A stretch of DNA of 36,927 nt, from IMG/VR virus record IMGVR_UViG_3300044843_000612, positions 1-36,927 of that record; one strand, 5' to 3'. Under the pieces are notes generated by a model, which was not told the origin of the DNA, searched no databases, and worked only from the letters and a program-made list of their open reading frames with translations. Made by a program: the position numbers and the translations under genes. Source of the DNA: a virus. Shown here one piece after another: positions 1 to 8,623 of the stretch (position 1 is the first letter of the stretch; each line of letters starts with the position of its first letter).

Positions 1-1257
1 AGCCGGCGAACCGCTAACAATACCCTCAGTAACCCAACCCTCTCGCAGCTTGTAGCCGTCTTCTACGGCTTTAAACACTTTTCCGCCGTCGAGCAGCGGC
101 GGTTTGATCGCCAGGTTTAAATTGAGATCTATTTCAAGATCGCCTGTTTTTGCTGGCAAGCCGTCGCAGTTCGTAATTACAATCGGGCTTCCTGGGGCGG
201 CTTCTAGGCTTGTAACAACACTTCGATCATTGCCGAATACCATACGCAAAAATACGACAATAACCCGCATGCGTTCGTCGCGTGGGCATTCTGGCGCCGC
301 GCTACTACTACTAGACGAACTTGACGTAACCGATGCAGGCCACGGCACATCGCCTACGCAGTCGCTCATCCACCAAATGCCGTTAGCGTCGCATACCGCC
401 AAACCGTCGCTGCCGAGCGGGATTTCAGTTGCGCCGACGCGGCTGGCTCCTTTGTCCCAAAGCATAGCTACGGCAGACACCGGTATTGGCGGCCACACAC
501 GCGAGACGGCCTCGTGCGCCGCGAGGTTGTATCCAAATACGGCGCCAGCCGGGGCTTTTCCGTTAAAGCTAGCGTGATTCGCCGGCAGCCAACCTTGCTT
601 TGTTACGTCAGGACTGGTTATTGCGTATCGGTTGTTACTAACCGTCGCGGTGCCAGCGGGTTGTGATACAAGCTCAAACCGATAATGGATGTGATCCTCT
701 AGGAAGTCGCGCACTTGCGGCATAACGACAACCCACGGATCCGCCGCGCAATTATCCTTCGGCCCCTGTATGTAACAAACCGATACAGTTGCCGGCGGCC
801 GCTGTTTTGTTAATTTACCAGCAGCCTCAGACGATAAATAATAACGGCCTGCAGTTATGGTGCCGTCAACAGCGTTGGTAAGGCCGGGTAGCTTTACAAT
901 TCCGCGCAATACAATGTCGCCGAGCGTGCTGCTTTTCTTTTTGTACAGCAACCCTAGGCAATCAGACGACGCCTGAACGGTTAGCGTTTGTGTTACGGTG
1001 TCGTGCTCTACTGCGGCTAATGCCTGCTCGTATCGCTGTGTTTGGTAATTCCAAAACACAGGTTGCCCTTCTAATACGTCAGGGGCAATTGTTGCGTCTA
1101 CATCAAATAGCGCGCGGCCCAGAGCGGCGGCGTCAAGCCGATCTTTGAGGTAGTTTGTTCTTTCAGCCAGCGCGGCGTCTGGGCGGTTAACTACGCCCGA
1201 CTGTACCGGTTCGCCCGGCGCCACATGGCGAATGTTGTATAGCCAATTGTTGGACAT
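1..1257 (-). CDS. Tail fibre/baseplate-type structural protein, partial (C-terminus beyond window)
   Basis: The reading frame is open from an ATG at 1257 to the window edge, giving 419 residues with no stop, so the gene is truncated by the window. A strong ribosome binding site (GGAGGA, 1263-1268) sits 5 bases before the ATG. The N-terminus begins MSNNWLYNIRHVAPGEPVQ and continues with a VVNRPDAALAERTNYLKDRL stretch, a pattern I associate with N-terminal, baseplate-attaching segments of phage fibre proteins. Around residues 309-317 is a serine run followed by AAPEC, probably a linker. It is last in the visible baseplate gene series, where fibres and fibre-attachment proteins usually sit. No enzymatic motif is visible. 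The structural assignment is fairly safe; the exact role is not established. Confidence 0.7.
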   Translation of the reverse strand, partial: MSNNWLYNIRHVAPGEPVQSGVVNRPDAALAERTNYLKDRLDAAALGRALFDVDATIAPDVLEGQPVFWNYQTQRYEQALAAVEHDTVTQTLTVQASSDCLGLLYKKKSSTLGDIVLRGIVKLPGLTNAVDGTITAGRYYLSSEAAGKLTKQRPPATVSVCYIQGPKDNCAADPWVVVMPQVRDFLEDHIHYRFELVSQPAGTATVSNNRYAITSPDVTKQGWLPANHASFNGKAPAGAVFGYNLAAHEAVSRVWPPIPVSAVAMLWDKGASRVGATEIPLGSDGLAVCDANGIWWMSDCVGDVPWPASVTSSSSSSSSAAPECPRDERMRVIVVFLRMVFGNDRSVVTSLEAAPGSPIVITNCDGLPAKTGDLEIDLNLNLAIKPPLLDGGKVFKAVEDGYKLREGWVTEGIVSGSPA

Positions 1258-1280
1258 CCTTGTCCTCCAAGCGTTAAAGC

Positions 1281-1916
1281 TTATTCAAATGCGATGTCCC
1301 ACGTAATGCCGATCTGCGACGAGGCCTCTTTGCTTGTTTGATCACCGGCGTCTAGGTTTATCTTGGCGAATATAAGATCGCGTGTTCTGTCTGCAAAACG
1401 CGGCATAGCGACTAACGCAGCCGAAAAGATCTTGCTGTTGACTAAATGACTGAAATTTTTACCGTGAACGCCTTGCGTACCAGCAGTCTGCGCAAAAAAC
1501 GTAAGCTGATTGCTCAAGCCGGCGGTGTTTAAAACTGTTTCGCCGGTGCTGCCTGGCATAACACTTAGTGTCGGTTCCAACCGTAACGGCACGCGCAGGA
1601 AGTCGCGTTTCGGATCGGAGGCCAGCGCGTTGTAATAGCCAAGCCCGACGGTACGATCAAAAGTGCTTGTAGTTACTGCAACCGCTGGGTCGGTTTGGTT
1701 TTCGTACTCAAAGTACATGCCCGAAATGAAATAATCGTCTCGATCTGGCTGTCGCCTAAAGCCGAGCTGCTTTGCCGCGATATGGCCCCACCAAACTTGA
1801 ATCTGATTTGATTTAGCCGCAATGGGCGTACGAATGCCCGTGTTTTCATCTATGCGCCATACGGTTACATGCCCGCGAACGCTGAAATTACCAGGAATTA
1901 GTGAATCGGCCGGCAT
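1281..1916 (-). CDS. Baseplate/tail structural protein, unknown specific role
   Basis: This 211-residue protein starts at ATG 1916 behind an AAGGAT ribosome binding site and ends 24 bases before the next gene. It reads as a soluble, beta-rich protein with no membrane segment or signal peptide. The N-terminal part (FSVRGHVTVWRIDENTG, then a segment with WWGHIAAKQLGF) resembles small phage structural proteins that carry a short beta domain followed by a conserved core. It lies between the 529-residue baseplate protein and the partial fibre-like gene, which argues for a baseplate periphery or fibre-connector role. I do not recognise a named family, so the function is inferred from position only. 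Confidence 0.6.
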   Translation of the reverse strand: MPADSLIPGNFSVRGHVTVWRIDENTGIRTPIAAKSNQIQVWWGHIAAKQLGFRRQPDRDDYFISGMYFEYENQTDPAVAVTTSTFDRTVGLGYYNALASDPKRDFLRVPLRLEPTLSVMPGSTGETVLNTAGLSNQLTFFAQTAGTQGVHGKNFSHLVNSKIFSAALVAMPRFADRTRDLIFAKINLDAGDQTSKEASSQIGITWDIAFE

Positions 1917-1925
1917 GGCGTATCC

Positions 1926-3515
1926 TTATTGGCAGGTTCCCGACACGGTTCTAACGATAACACCCCTGTCCGTCACCAATGAATTGGCGACGGAATCAGT
2001 TAATGGCTCTGCCGCTTTGAAAAAATCGATGGTTTCAAACAGTGAGTTATTGGCCGTAATTTGGTGCTTTTTACTGCTTAACGCGTATACCAGAAACAGC
2101 GCTGAGCCTGGCGGCAATAATTGCCGCACATGACGAATATTGTACAGTCCGAGATGATTTTTCCCCAATCGGGAAACCTGTACTTTGGCTATTATCGCGT
2201 TATTGCGGAATACGTTTTTTACGAGAAATTCAAGCGGATTTATCGTCGTCGGCAGGTCAGACGCTGCCGGTTCCCCTATCGGAGTTTTACGACGATCGAG
2301 GATGTGCGCCAGCGTGCCTAACCGGCGATTAAGCCCAGTCGGGTCACATTCTGGCGGCGTTTGCGGAATTTGCTCAATTCCGCGCGCGTGCATCTCGTCA
2401 AAAAAGCGCTGTACATCGCTGGGCAAACCGCTGAGCGGAAAACTGATATAAGTAAAGCCGCTGGGGTGCTCGGCATCAACGTCGAGCGGAACCGATTTGT
2501 TTTCGAAAATTAAGTCGCCGTAAAAACAGGCGGCCGTAAAACCAGAGTCAACAGCGAGCGCGGTTATTGCTGCGGGAACTTCGCCGCGATTTAACTCAAA
2601 AATATCAAACACGTCGACTAGCCTGTCGCCGCGTTTTAACGTGTCGCCAACCGCAACAACTGGATTTGCCTCAGCAGCAAACCTGTAGACATTTTTGTCG
2701 GTGGCTATTACGAGGCCCGCATTGTCGACGGTCATTAGCTCGACGACCTCGTTATCTGTTTTAACAACGGGCACGTCAAAAATTGCCGCAAACACCTCCG
2801 ACAAAACCGCAGAGCTAGCACCTCCGGCGACTAACCCGTCAATTACAGCGTTAACAAGGTTTTTTGCGTTTTCTGAACTAGGTAGATTGATATTGACGGC
2901 GTATGCAAACTGTTGAAATACGTACTGATAGTCAAATTGCGCTTTAAACGCCCACAGGGTTATCTCTTCGTCGACAAGTTTGTCGCCATCGTATATGGGG
3001 CGCCGCGTTACTGTCGTGCTGGCAAATGGATCGGATACGAACAAAATTGTGCTGGTACGGGTGTCGATAACAAAATCAACGCCGCCAGCTAGCGAAAACG
3101 TCGGGAACAGCAGCCGATCGAAAAGCTGCGCCGGCGTCCTTACGTCGCGCGATACCGGAAACGCAAAAAAATCCTTTCCAGTAAACGCATCAAATGCCAG
3201 CTGCGGCGCTCCGTCAAATTCAAACGCGCCTTCGTCAAATCGGTACTGGTTTGCGGCTGTTACATTTGTGTCGCTTTTACGCAATACAATCGGGTACCAG
3301 TTCTCAGTATGAAAAACTGGAATTTCAAAGCGGCTTAGCGCGGCAACAGTCTCGAGCAGATTTAGCTGCGTTTGCGCTACGGCGGCAGCTGTAGCGCGCG
3401 TATACGAATGTAGCTGGTCAACACCCTCATACGTGCGCGCCCAAAAACTGCCTAGCACCGCCAGCAGCGACTCGCGCCTATCAATATCGGATGATGGGTA
3501 TGTGAATGTCTGCAT
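1926..3515 (-). CDS. Baseplate wedge-associated structural protein
   Basis: A 529-residue protein directly downstream of the baseplate J-like gene (5-base gap). The N-terminus (FTYPSSDIDRRESLLAVLGS, then FWARTYEG) is helical, as in phage proteins that follow gpJ and dock onto the wedge, where P2 gpI and T4 gp7-type proteins occur. The centre (about 90-300) is mixed alpha/beta with many short hydrophobic strands. The C-terminal third contains PPECDPTGLNRRLGTLAHIL and a segment ending in a RHVRQLLPPGSALFLVYAL pattern. No catalytic motif is seen. The start codon has only a weak upstream purine stretch, so translation may be coupled to the preceding gene. The baseplate assignment rests on order and overall character. 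Confidence 0.6.
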   Translation of the reverse strand: MQTFTYPSSDIDRRESLLAVLGSFWARTYEGVDQLHSYTRATAAAVAQTQLNLLETVAALSRFEIPVFHTENWYPIVLRKSDTNVTAANQYRFDEGAFEFDGAPQLAFDAFTGKDFFAFPVSRDVRTPAQLFDRLLFPTFSLAGGVDFVIDTRTSTILFVSDPFASTTVTRRPIYDGDKLVDEEITLWAFKAQFDYQYVFQQFAYAVNINLPSSENAKNLVNAVIDGLVAGGASSAVLSEVFAAIFDVPVVKTDNEVVELMTVDNAGLVIATDKNVYRFAAEANPVVAVGDTLKRGDRLVDVFDIFELNRGEVPAAITALAVDSGFTAACFYGDLIFENKSVPLDVDAEHPSGFTYISFPLSGLPSDVQRFFDEMHARGIEQIPQTPPECDPTGLNRRLGTLAHILDRRKTPIGEPAASDLPTTINPLEFLVKNVFRNNAIIAKVQVSRLGKNHLGLYNIRHVRQLLPPGSALFLVYALSSKKHQITANNSLFETIDFFKAAEPLTDSVANSLVTDRGVIVRTVSGTCQ

Positions 3516-3520
3516 TGATC

Positions 3521-5182
3521 TCAGTCACCAAATCCGGCGATTACGTCAATGTCCACTTCGATGTCGCTTTCGGCCGTTAAAAACACTACGGTTTTAGCGC
3601 TGACTAAATTATCCGGGTCGTCAGGCACTTCAATGCGCGCCGGATCGCGTAAGTAGACAACCTGCCCGTCCGGCCTAAGAATCTTTCCAAATATGTCCAT
3701 GGCGCTAATTGATTGCTGTCCGGTCAGGTATTTGTGCGCAGCGCTGGTTATGACGGACGCAGACAGCTGCCCAGAAAACCCGATCTTCGACACGGCCGAC
3801 ACGATAGCCGATTTGATGGCGGCAATATCGGGGTCTACTTCATTAGCCGCACGTTGAATTTTAAATCCAATTGTTGTTACGCATGGCACAGCTGCTTTTA
3901 CTAGAACGTCAGCTGTCCGGCAGCGCACATCGCGGCCATTCAAGAAGTCTTGCAGCTGTCCGATTAACGGCATACCCAGCGTGGTTATTGAGTAGACAGC
4001 CGTACTTTGCCGCGAGACTAAATTTGTTGGCGGCGTGTCGGCGTCGATAAACTGCAGCGTAAGCGTTCGATACCGCGTAAACGCGCTTTCTTGAAGCGTC
4101 TGTATGTCGGGAGCGTAGTCAGAGCCGGCTAAGTTATATCCGTGAGTGCGTGTTGTGATTTCGTAGCCGGCGTTTTGGTCGTCGCCAATTTTTGCAATAC
4201 GCAATATGTCGTAAAAACCCGGGGCGGTGTCTTTGTCTAAAGTCACTTGCCAAATTGTCCCGGCGGTTAAATCACCTGGAATAGCCGGGCCGATATAAAG
4301 CGCTGTTAACAGCTGCTCGATTTTTTGCGCTGTTGCGTTAGTCTGCGCGTAGATGTCGACCCGCCCGCCGCCCGACACTGGAAATAACCCATGTTGGTCG
4401 CGTTTTTGTTCTGCGTCGCCGAAGCCGACGATAGACATATGCGCGATGTTTTGAAAATCAGGCTGGGCGCGAATTAAGGCAGTAAACGCTTTTCTACCGC
4501 CAATAGTTTTGGCAGTTAAACCGTCAGCCAGCCGCCCGATGTATTCGGCATTTGTCGCCGCGTCGGCGCCGCCGGTAAAGTCAGTCGCGGCAATAATCGA
4601 AGCTACGTTTGTCGGGGCAACAGCTGGTGTGAACTTCGTACCGCGCGTTATGTTGCCGTTACTGCCGGCCGACGTTGCGACGACTGTAATTTTAAACGCG
4701 TATGTGCCGTCGCCTACCGGTACCATGGCGCGGGCGCCGTCAAAATTAACAGGGGCGCCGGGCGGAACACCGACAAACGCACGCGCTGGTAAGAAAGATA
4801 CGCCATTTGCCGTCAAATTCACGCCGGCAATCACAGGCGTATTTGTCGGCTTGTTTACAATTACTAACGCCTCGCCTGTGGCAACGGCGCCGGCGTTGCG
4901 CGTCAAATTAAAGTTCGACAATACCCGGTCGACGATATCCGCATCAGCAAGCTCGGGATTTTGTGTAATAGCCAGCAAGCTGTTACTTTGTCGTACACGG
5001 GTAACGTTTTCCTGTACCGCGGCGTTAATAGCGCTGTTAAAGTACAGCACAAGATCGTGGAAAACACCGCGCGAGAGCTCAACTTCTGGATGTCGCTCCT
5101 TTACCCACTGCGAAAAAAGCGCGAGCAATTCCTGCACGCGGGTCGCGTCCAGTTCAGACAGGCTGTTTATTTGTAGGGCCAT
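3521..5182 (-). CDS. Baseplate J-like wedge protein (gpJ/T4 gp6 family)
   Basis: This 553-residue protein shows the baseplate J pattern. The N-terminal helical region (LDATRVQELLALFSQWVKER) precedes a central beta region, then the segment FTGGADAATNAEYIGRLADG with AKTIGGRKAFTALIR, and a SIVGFGD motif. FTGGxD...T..EY..R is typical of J-family wedge proteins, where it joins the domain inserted in the hub-facing ring. T4 gp6 and P2 gpJ form the inner baseplate ring that triggers sheath contraction. The gene directly follows a gp25-like gene (6-base gap), the same order as P2 W-J and T4-type wedges, which strengthens the call. The ribosome binding site is weak, which fits translational coupling. 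Confidence 0.85.
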   Translation of the reverse strand: MALQINSLSELDATRVQELLALFSQWVKERHPEVELSRGVFHDLVLYFNSAINAAVQENVTRVRQSNSLLAITQNPELADADIVDRVLSNFNLTRNAGAVATGEALVIVNKPTNTPVIAGVNLTANGVSFLPARAFVGVPPGAPVNFDGARAMVPVGDGTYAFKITVVATSAGSNGNITRGTKFTPAVAPTNVASIIAATDFTGGADAATNAEYIGRLADGLTAKTIGGRKAFTALIRAQPDFQNIAHMSIVGFGDAEQKRDQHGLFPVSGGGRVDIYAQTNATAQKIEQLLTALYIGPAIPGDLTAGTIWQVTLDKDTAPGFYDILRIAKIGDDQNAGYEITTRTHGYNLAGSDYAPDIQTLQESAFTRYRTLTLQFIDADTPPTNLVSRQSTAVYSITTLGMPLIGQLQDFLNGRDVRCRTADVLVKAAVPCVTTIGFKIQRAANEVDPDIAAIKSAIVSAVSKIGFSGQLSASVITSAAHKYLTGQQSISAMDIFGKILRPDGQVVYLRDPARIEVPDDPDNLVSAKTVVFLTAESDIEVDIDVIAGFGD

Positions 5183-5188
5183 GTTGCA

Positions 5189-5665
5189 CTAAATTTTTTG
5201 AGGTAATGTGGCTATCGGCATAACAACTGTTCGGTTGTTCCCGGCACGACTGTATATTGCCACTTTAATGTTCGCATATCCCGGTAAAAAACTGATATCT
5301 AACAACTCGGCGTCGGCAAGTCGCTCGTCGTCGGGCCACGTGTTGTCTTCTTCTTTGTTGAGATTTACACGCGCAGTGTACGCCGCAAAATTAAACGCCA
5401 CGATAACTGCGCCAGAAGTGCGAAGCCGGCCGGTACGCACTAGCGTCATGAAATCTGTGCCGCGATCTGGCAAGCCCGGCATAGAGCCCGTCTCTGTTAA
5501 AAATTCCAGCAGCCAACGCTGCGCTAGTTTTTGCACACCTACGCATATTTGGCTTGTGCCGTCATTTGCAAATAGCAACAAACCCAGTTGGTTGTCGCCA
5601 ACTGATTTGACGTTTTGTAATGCCAAAAAATCGTATTTTCGGTTTGCGTAGTCAGCGATAGCCAT
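5189..5665 (-). CDS. gp25/gpW-like baseplate wedge protein
   Basis: A 158-residue protein immediately before the J-like gene. The segment around residues 44-71 (VQKLAQRWLLEFLTETGSMP followed by GLPDRGTDF) matches the gp25-like plan of a helix with Q/R-W-L, then a short loop and a P-D-R-G turn. gp25-like proteins sit at the wedge core and nucleate sheath polymerisation. The remainder is beta-rich with an acidic patch (NKEEDNTWPDDERL). Length is close to the usual 100-170 residues. The gp25-then-J order is widely conserved in contractile systems. Identification is by pattern and order, so moderate confidence. Confidence 0.65.
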   Translation of the reverse strand: MAIADYANRKYDFLALQNVKSVGDNQLGLLLFANDGTSQICVGVQKLAQRWLLEFLTETGSMPGLPDRGTDFMTLVRTGRLRTSGAVIVAFNFAAYTARVNLNKEEDNTWPDDERLADAELLDISFLPGYANIKVAIYSRAGNNRTVVMPIATLPQKI

Positions 5666-5671
5666 ATAGCA

Positions 5672-6145
5672 CTATTCGTTTTCACCAGTGAATCCGCCGA
5701 GCACTAAAAGCGTGTCCGCAGTTTTTGACACGATCGAGAATACGCCGTGCTCGCTCATGCCGTGGCCGTGCAGCCGGCCGTGCGCTACTGCGGCGCAGCG
5801 TACTGGCGTAGCGTGTCGAACCCGAAAGGCGCGTTCTTCTGCCGCCATAAAGTCAATTTGCGTTTTTAGCGCCATGATATCGCCGTACGTGCCGCGGTTA
5901 TCGCTGGAAGCAGCCGCTACGTCCAACGCATACGTTTCGTTTAATTTGTCCCTATTCCATGCTGGTTCGTGTAAATTAGGCACGTCTAGCAGGTCCGCTT
6001 CCGCCATACTTTCTGGTGTATGCCAAGCGCGCACTGAGTCTTGCCGGCGAAACTGCGCGCTTTGCGCTCTCGCGACGCGTTCAAGATCGTCGACGCGCTC
6101 TAAAAATTTAGAATCCAGGTTGCCTTTTTTGATGCCGTGCGCCAT
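5672..6145 (-). CDS. Baseplate-cluster protein of unknown function
   Basis: A 157-residue protein whose ATG overlaps the stop of the sigma-like gene by one base (TAATG), with an AGGGG ribosome binding site inside that gene. The N-terminal third is charged and helical (LDSKFLERVDDLERVARAQS). The C-terminal third is a compact beta region preceded by a histidine-rich stretch (AHGRLHGHGMSEHG) that could bind metal. It lies between a regulator-like gene and the gp25-like wedge gene, so a small baseplate component or assembly factor is plausible. I do not recognise the family. Confidence 0.55.
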   Translation of the reverse strand: MAHGIKKGNLDSKFLERVDDLERVARAQSAQFRRQDSVRAWHTPESMAEADLLDVPNLHEPAWNRDKLNETYALDVAAASSDNRGTYGDIMALKTQIDFMAAEERAFRVRHATPVRCAAVAHGRLHGHGMSEHGVFSIVSKTADTLLVLGGFTGENE

Positions 6146-6963
6146 TAGAAACCCCTATTGTTGAGCATTTTTTGGATCTTAGCCGCGCGCTGACTTACAG
6201 CGCCGGGCGTAATGTTCAGCTTGCGCGCAATCTCTTGCACGCTAACTTTTTTTCTACCGTTTCGCCCAAGCGCCATGTCCATTATCAATTTATTTATCGG
6301 GTCGAGGTCTCCGTAAACAAAATCCATCCACGCATCTTGTTCGCTCATCTGGCCCGGAATTTTACTAGCAACTGCGCCGCTATCGGCATAATCGTCCGCG
6401 GTTTCAATAACAGTAGAGCCCTCTGCGATCGGTTTATGGAACGCGCGAATTTTACCGATACGCCGTGTAGATAGGCCTGTCGCATCGGCTAGCTCGTCAT
6501 CGTTTGGATCTCTGCTTAATTTGTCTCTAAGCGCGTTCTCCGCTTCTGTCAGTTTTTGAAAGTCTAAACCGACTTGTTCTGGAATCGCTATGATATTTTG
6601 TTCTTGTGCTGACAACCGGCGTAGACTCTGCAGCTGCGACAGTAAATGCGTTTTGATGTTACCGCGCGCTGGATCAAAATTTTGCATGGCGCTCAGTGCC
6701 ATAAGCTTTGCTCGAGTGCGCATTGCCGAAGACGGCGTTGGGCCCACGTAGCTAGATAGCGCCGTATCAATTGTTGGCTGTACTTTTTGCAACAACTGGC
6801 TGTTCAGCGTTGGTGTTTGGTTTTTCAACCACTGCGAATGCAACGCCGCAAAATCGTCGCCGGGTTTTGGGTCGGCTTTTGAAAACGGCGGGGTAGTGTC
6901 GCCTAAAATAGACGGCATGCCGCGACTAGGCTGTGGTTGAAGTTTCGCCATTTTAACCGCCAT
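6145..6963 (-). CDS. Sigma-70-like RNA polymerase sigma factor embedded in baseplate cluster
   Basis: This 272-residue protein has sigma-70-like features. Region-2-like: MALSAMQNFDPARGN at 88-102, followed by KTHLLSQLQSLRR at 104-116, matching the A..A...FDP.RG...T.....LRR pattern. Region-3-like: about 127-175, with PEQVG, an AENALRDKL helix and RDPNDDELADATGLSTRRI. Region 4: a helix-turn-helix at about 239-266 (VSVQEIARKLNITPGAVSQR). The aromatic residues of region 2.3 that melt the -10 element are not evident, so promoter recognition may differ or the protein may be a co-regulator. Residues 1-60 are proline-rich and unassigned. Two starts are possible: ATG 6963, overlapping the hub gene by 11 bases, or ATG 6951, which has a better purine-rich leader. 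Phage sigma factors usually direct middle or late transcription; residence inside a structural operon is unusual. Confidence 0.75.
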   Translation of the reverse strand: MAVKMAKLQPQPSRGMPSILGDTTPPFSKADPKPGDDFAALHSQWLKNQTPTLNSQLLQKVQPTIDTALSSYVGPTPSSAMRTRAKLMALSAMQNFDPARGNIKTHLLSQLQSLRRLSAQEQNIIAIPEQVGLDFQKLTEAENALRDKLSRDPNDDELADATGLSTRRIGKIRAFHKPIAEGSTVIETADDYADSGAVASKIPGQMSEQDAWMDFVYGDLDPINKLIMDMALGRNGRKKVSVQEIARKLNITPGAVSQRAAKIQKMLNNRGF

Positions 6964-8623
6964 TCGGAACAGCTAACGGGCCAGACGACCATTTGTTTGC
7001 GTACATTGGCGGCGTATCAGTTGCGTACTGCGACGCCGACGACATTTCTTCTTCTGTTTTTGTGTGCGCAATTGCGAAAGATGTGCCAGCGTTTCCGCGC
7101 TCAGCGTTTATCGCAAAAGAAACAGACATGACTGACGCGTATAAGAAATCAGTCGGGTTTGCTTCCTGCCGCCGATCTCGGATCGGCATCTCTATTTTAA
7201 CAATACTGCCGGGCGCGATATCAAAACGAAGCGGGCCGGACAATTCGCCGTATCGCTGTTTCAGAATTTCCGACATATACCAGTGTTTAGCGAATCTTTG
7301 CATTATCGGCCGCACGCCGAGCACGGCCGACGCGGTGTCTCTAAGCCCGGGGGCCAACGCTGTGCCGCCGCCATCCGGCGCGACAGTGAGGCGAGCGTTA
7401 CCGCTGGAATTGCCAGCATTAAGGCCGCTGCTGCCTATTTCTGTTCCCCACCGCGGCGGTTCTTTGAAAAGTTTTAGGCCGCGTTTGTTTTGCGCGTTTT
7501 TATCGGGCCACTCGGCGCAAGGGCGATAGTAGCTTATCTTTCTATTCGGCGGGCCGGAGCCGTTTGCTAAATTTGTCTCGGAAACTAGCGGGTAGTAAAC
7601 GTTTACAGATTCAATTATCTGACTCATGTTCGCATTGAAACTGGCGTAAGAATACTCAGACGCGCGAATCACTTTATCGCCGGCAGTCCAGCGTAAGCCG
7701 CCGCAAAAAGGTATTGGAACAGCCCACGACACCGCGGGTGAAATCGCAAATAAAAAGTCGGCCGCGTATTCGCCAACTAGCTTTGCCCAAATACTGTTTT
7801 GCACAAACGATTCGCCAATTGTTTTGTCAAAGTAGGACGCTATCGAGCTGGCTATGTTTTGATTATCAGCTGAATCAAGCGCCAAGCTCAATGGCACATA
7901 GTTAGGAGAAGCCCCCGGTATTTTTTCGAAAGCCGCTTCTGCGGCATCATTTCTATCGCGCGGATCGGCACCTGGTGGTAAACGACTTTGCGTGGCGCCG
8001 CCGCCGAATTTTCCAAGTTCTTCGAAGATAGGTTTAATCACGTCGCCCCATAAGTCTCTCGTCAAATTAGCTACATTAGCGCGTCGGACGCCGATTGCTG
8101 GCGCCGGGCCGAACGCGTTTACACGGTCATTCACGCTTCCGTCGTATAGCGCCTGCTGTGCGTAATCGAACGGGGCGCCGGGGAACCAATTGCCATTGAT
8201 TGCCGATGAGTTGTTTAAATCATCTAGCCAATGTACAAGATTTAATACATAGTTCGCGTTATTGTGTGACCGCTGATAGCCGATGCCCGCGTAATAACCT
8301 TCAAACACTGTATAGCTGCCAGATTGAAGCTTAGCCCCAGGAATTATGTCTAGCGTTACTTTAACCTTGTCGCGCATCTGCAGTTTACTTTTTGCGTCGT
8401 GTATCGTGGCTTTCGTAATGCCGCCCGTGCCGTTCACGCGATTGCCAACTGCAACAATTAGCGAAGCTGTAGGAATAGTGTTTAACGCAAACGACGCCGA
8501 CATCGACACAATGTCGTCAAACTGCGCAACAAATGTATCGCCACCGCTACCGCCAGGGTCGGGCGATCGGGTAAACGTGGCACTAAGCTTGAACTTTGCG
8601 GATACGTACGGTTCATTAGCCAT
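6953..8623 (-). CDS. Baseplate hub-type protein (gp27/gpD-like candidate)
   Basis: A 556-residue protein that overlaps the preceding gene by 8 bases. The N-terminal 150 residues are beta-rich with the order seen in hub proteins: strands around FVAQFDDIVSMSASFALNTI, a KVKVTLDII strand, then YTVFEGYYAGIGYQ and a segment ending in VLNLVHWLDDLNNSS. Hub proteins (T4 gp27, P2 gpD, VgrG N-terminus) form the trimer under the tube that holds the spike. The middle contains a glycine-rich low-complexity stretch (FGGGATQSRLPPGADPRDR), and the C-terminus returns to beta character with RFDIAPGSIVKIEMPI. The gene lies between the tape measure and the wedge genes, where hub genes usually sit. The family call is by layout rather than a diagnostic motif. 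Confidence 0.6.
   Translation of the reverse strand: MANEPYVSAKFKLSATFTRSPDPGGSGGDTFVAQFDDIVSMSASFALNTIPTASLIVAVGNRVNGTGGITKATIHDAKSKLQMRDKVKVTLDIIPGAKLQSGSYTVFEGYYAGIGYQRSHNNANYVLNLVHWLDDLNNSSAINGNWFPGAPFDYAQQALYDGSVNDRVNAFGPAPAIGVRRANVANLTRDLWGDVIKPIFEELGKFGGGATQSRLPPGADPRDRNDAAEAAFEKIPGASPNYVPLSLALDSADNQNIASSIASYFDKTIGESFVQNSIWAKLVGEYAADFLFAISPAVSWAVPIPFCGGLRWTAGDKVIRASEYSYASFNANMSQIIESVNVYYPLVSETNLANGSGPPNRKISYYRPCAEWPDKNAQNKRGLKLFKEPPRWGTEIGSSGLNAGNSSGNARLTVAPDGGGTALAPGLRDTASAVLGVRPIMQRFAKHWYMSEILKQRYGELSGPLRFDIAPGSIVKIEMPIRDRRQEANPTDFLYASVMSVSFAINAERGNAGTSFAIAHTKTEEEMSSASQYATDTPPMYANKWSSGPLAVPNGG

Noticed and set aside
104-577. Plus-strand frame of 157 residues near the window start
   Set aside because: It lies opposite the minus-strand partial fibre-like gene, which is open for all 419 codons and has a strong GGAGGA leader.
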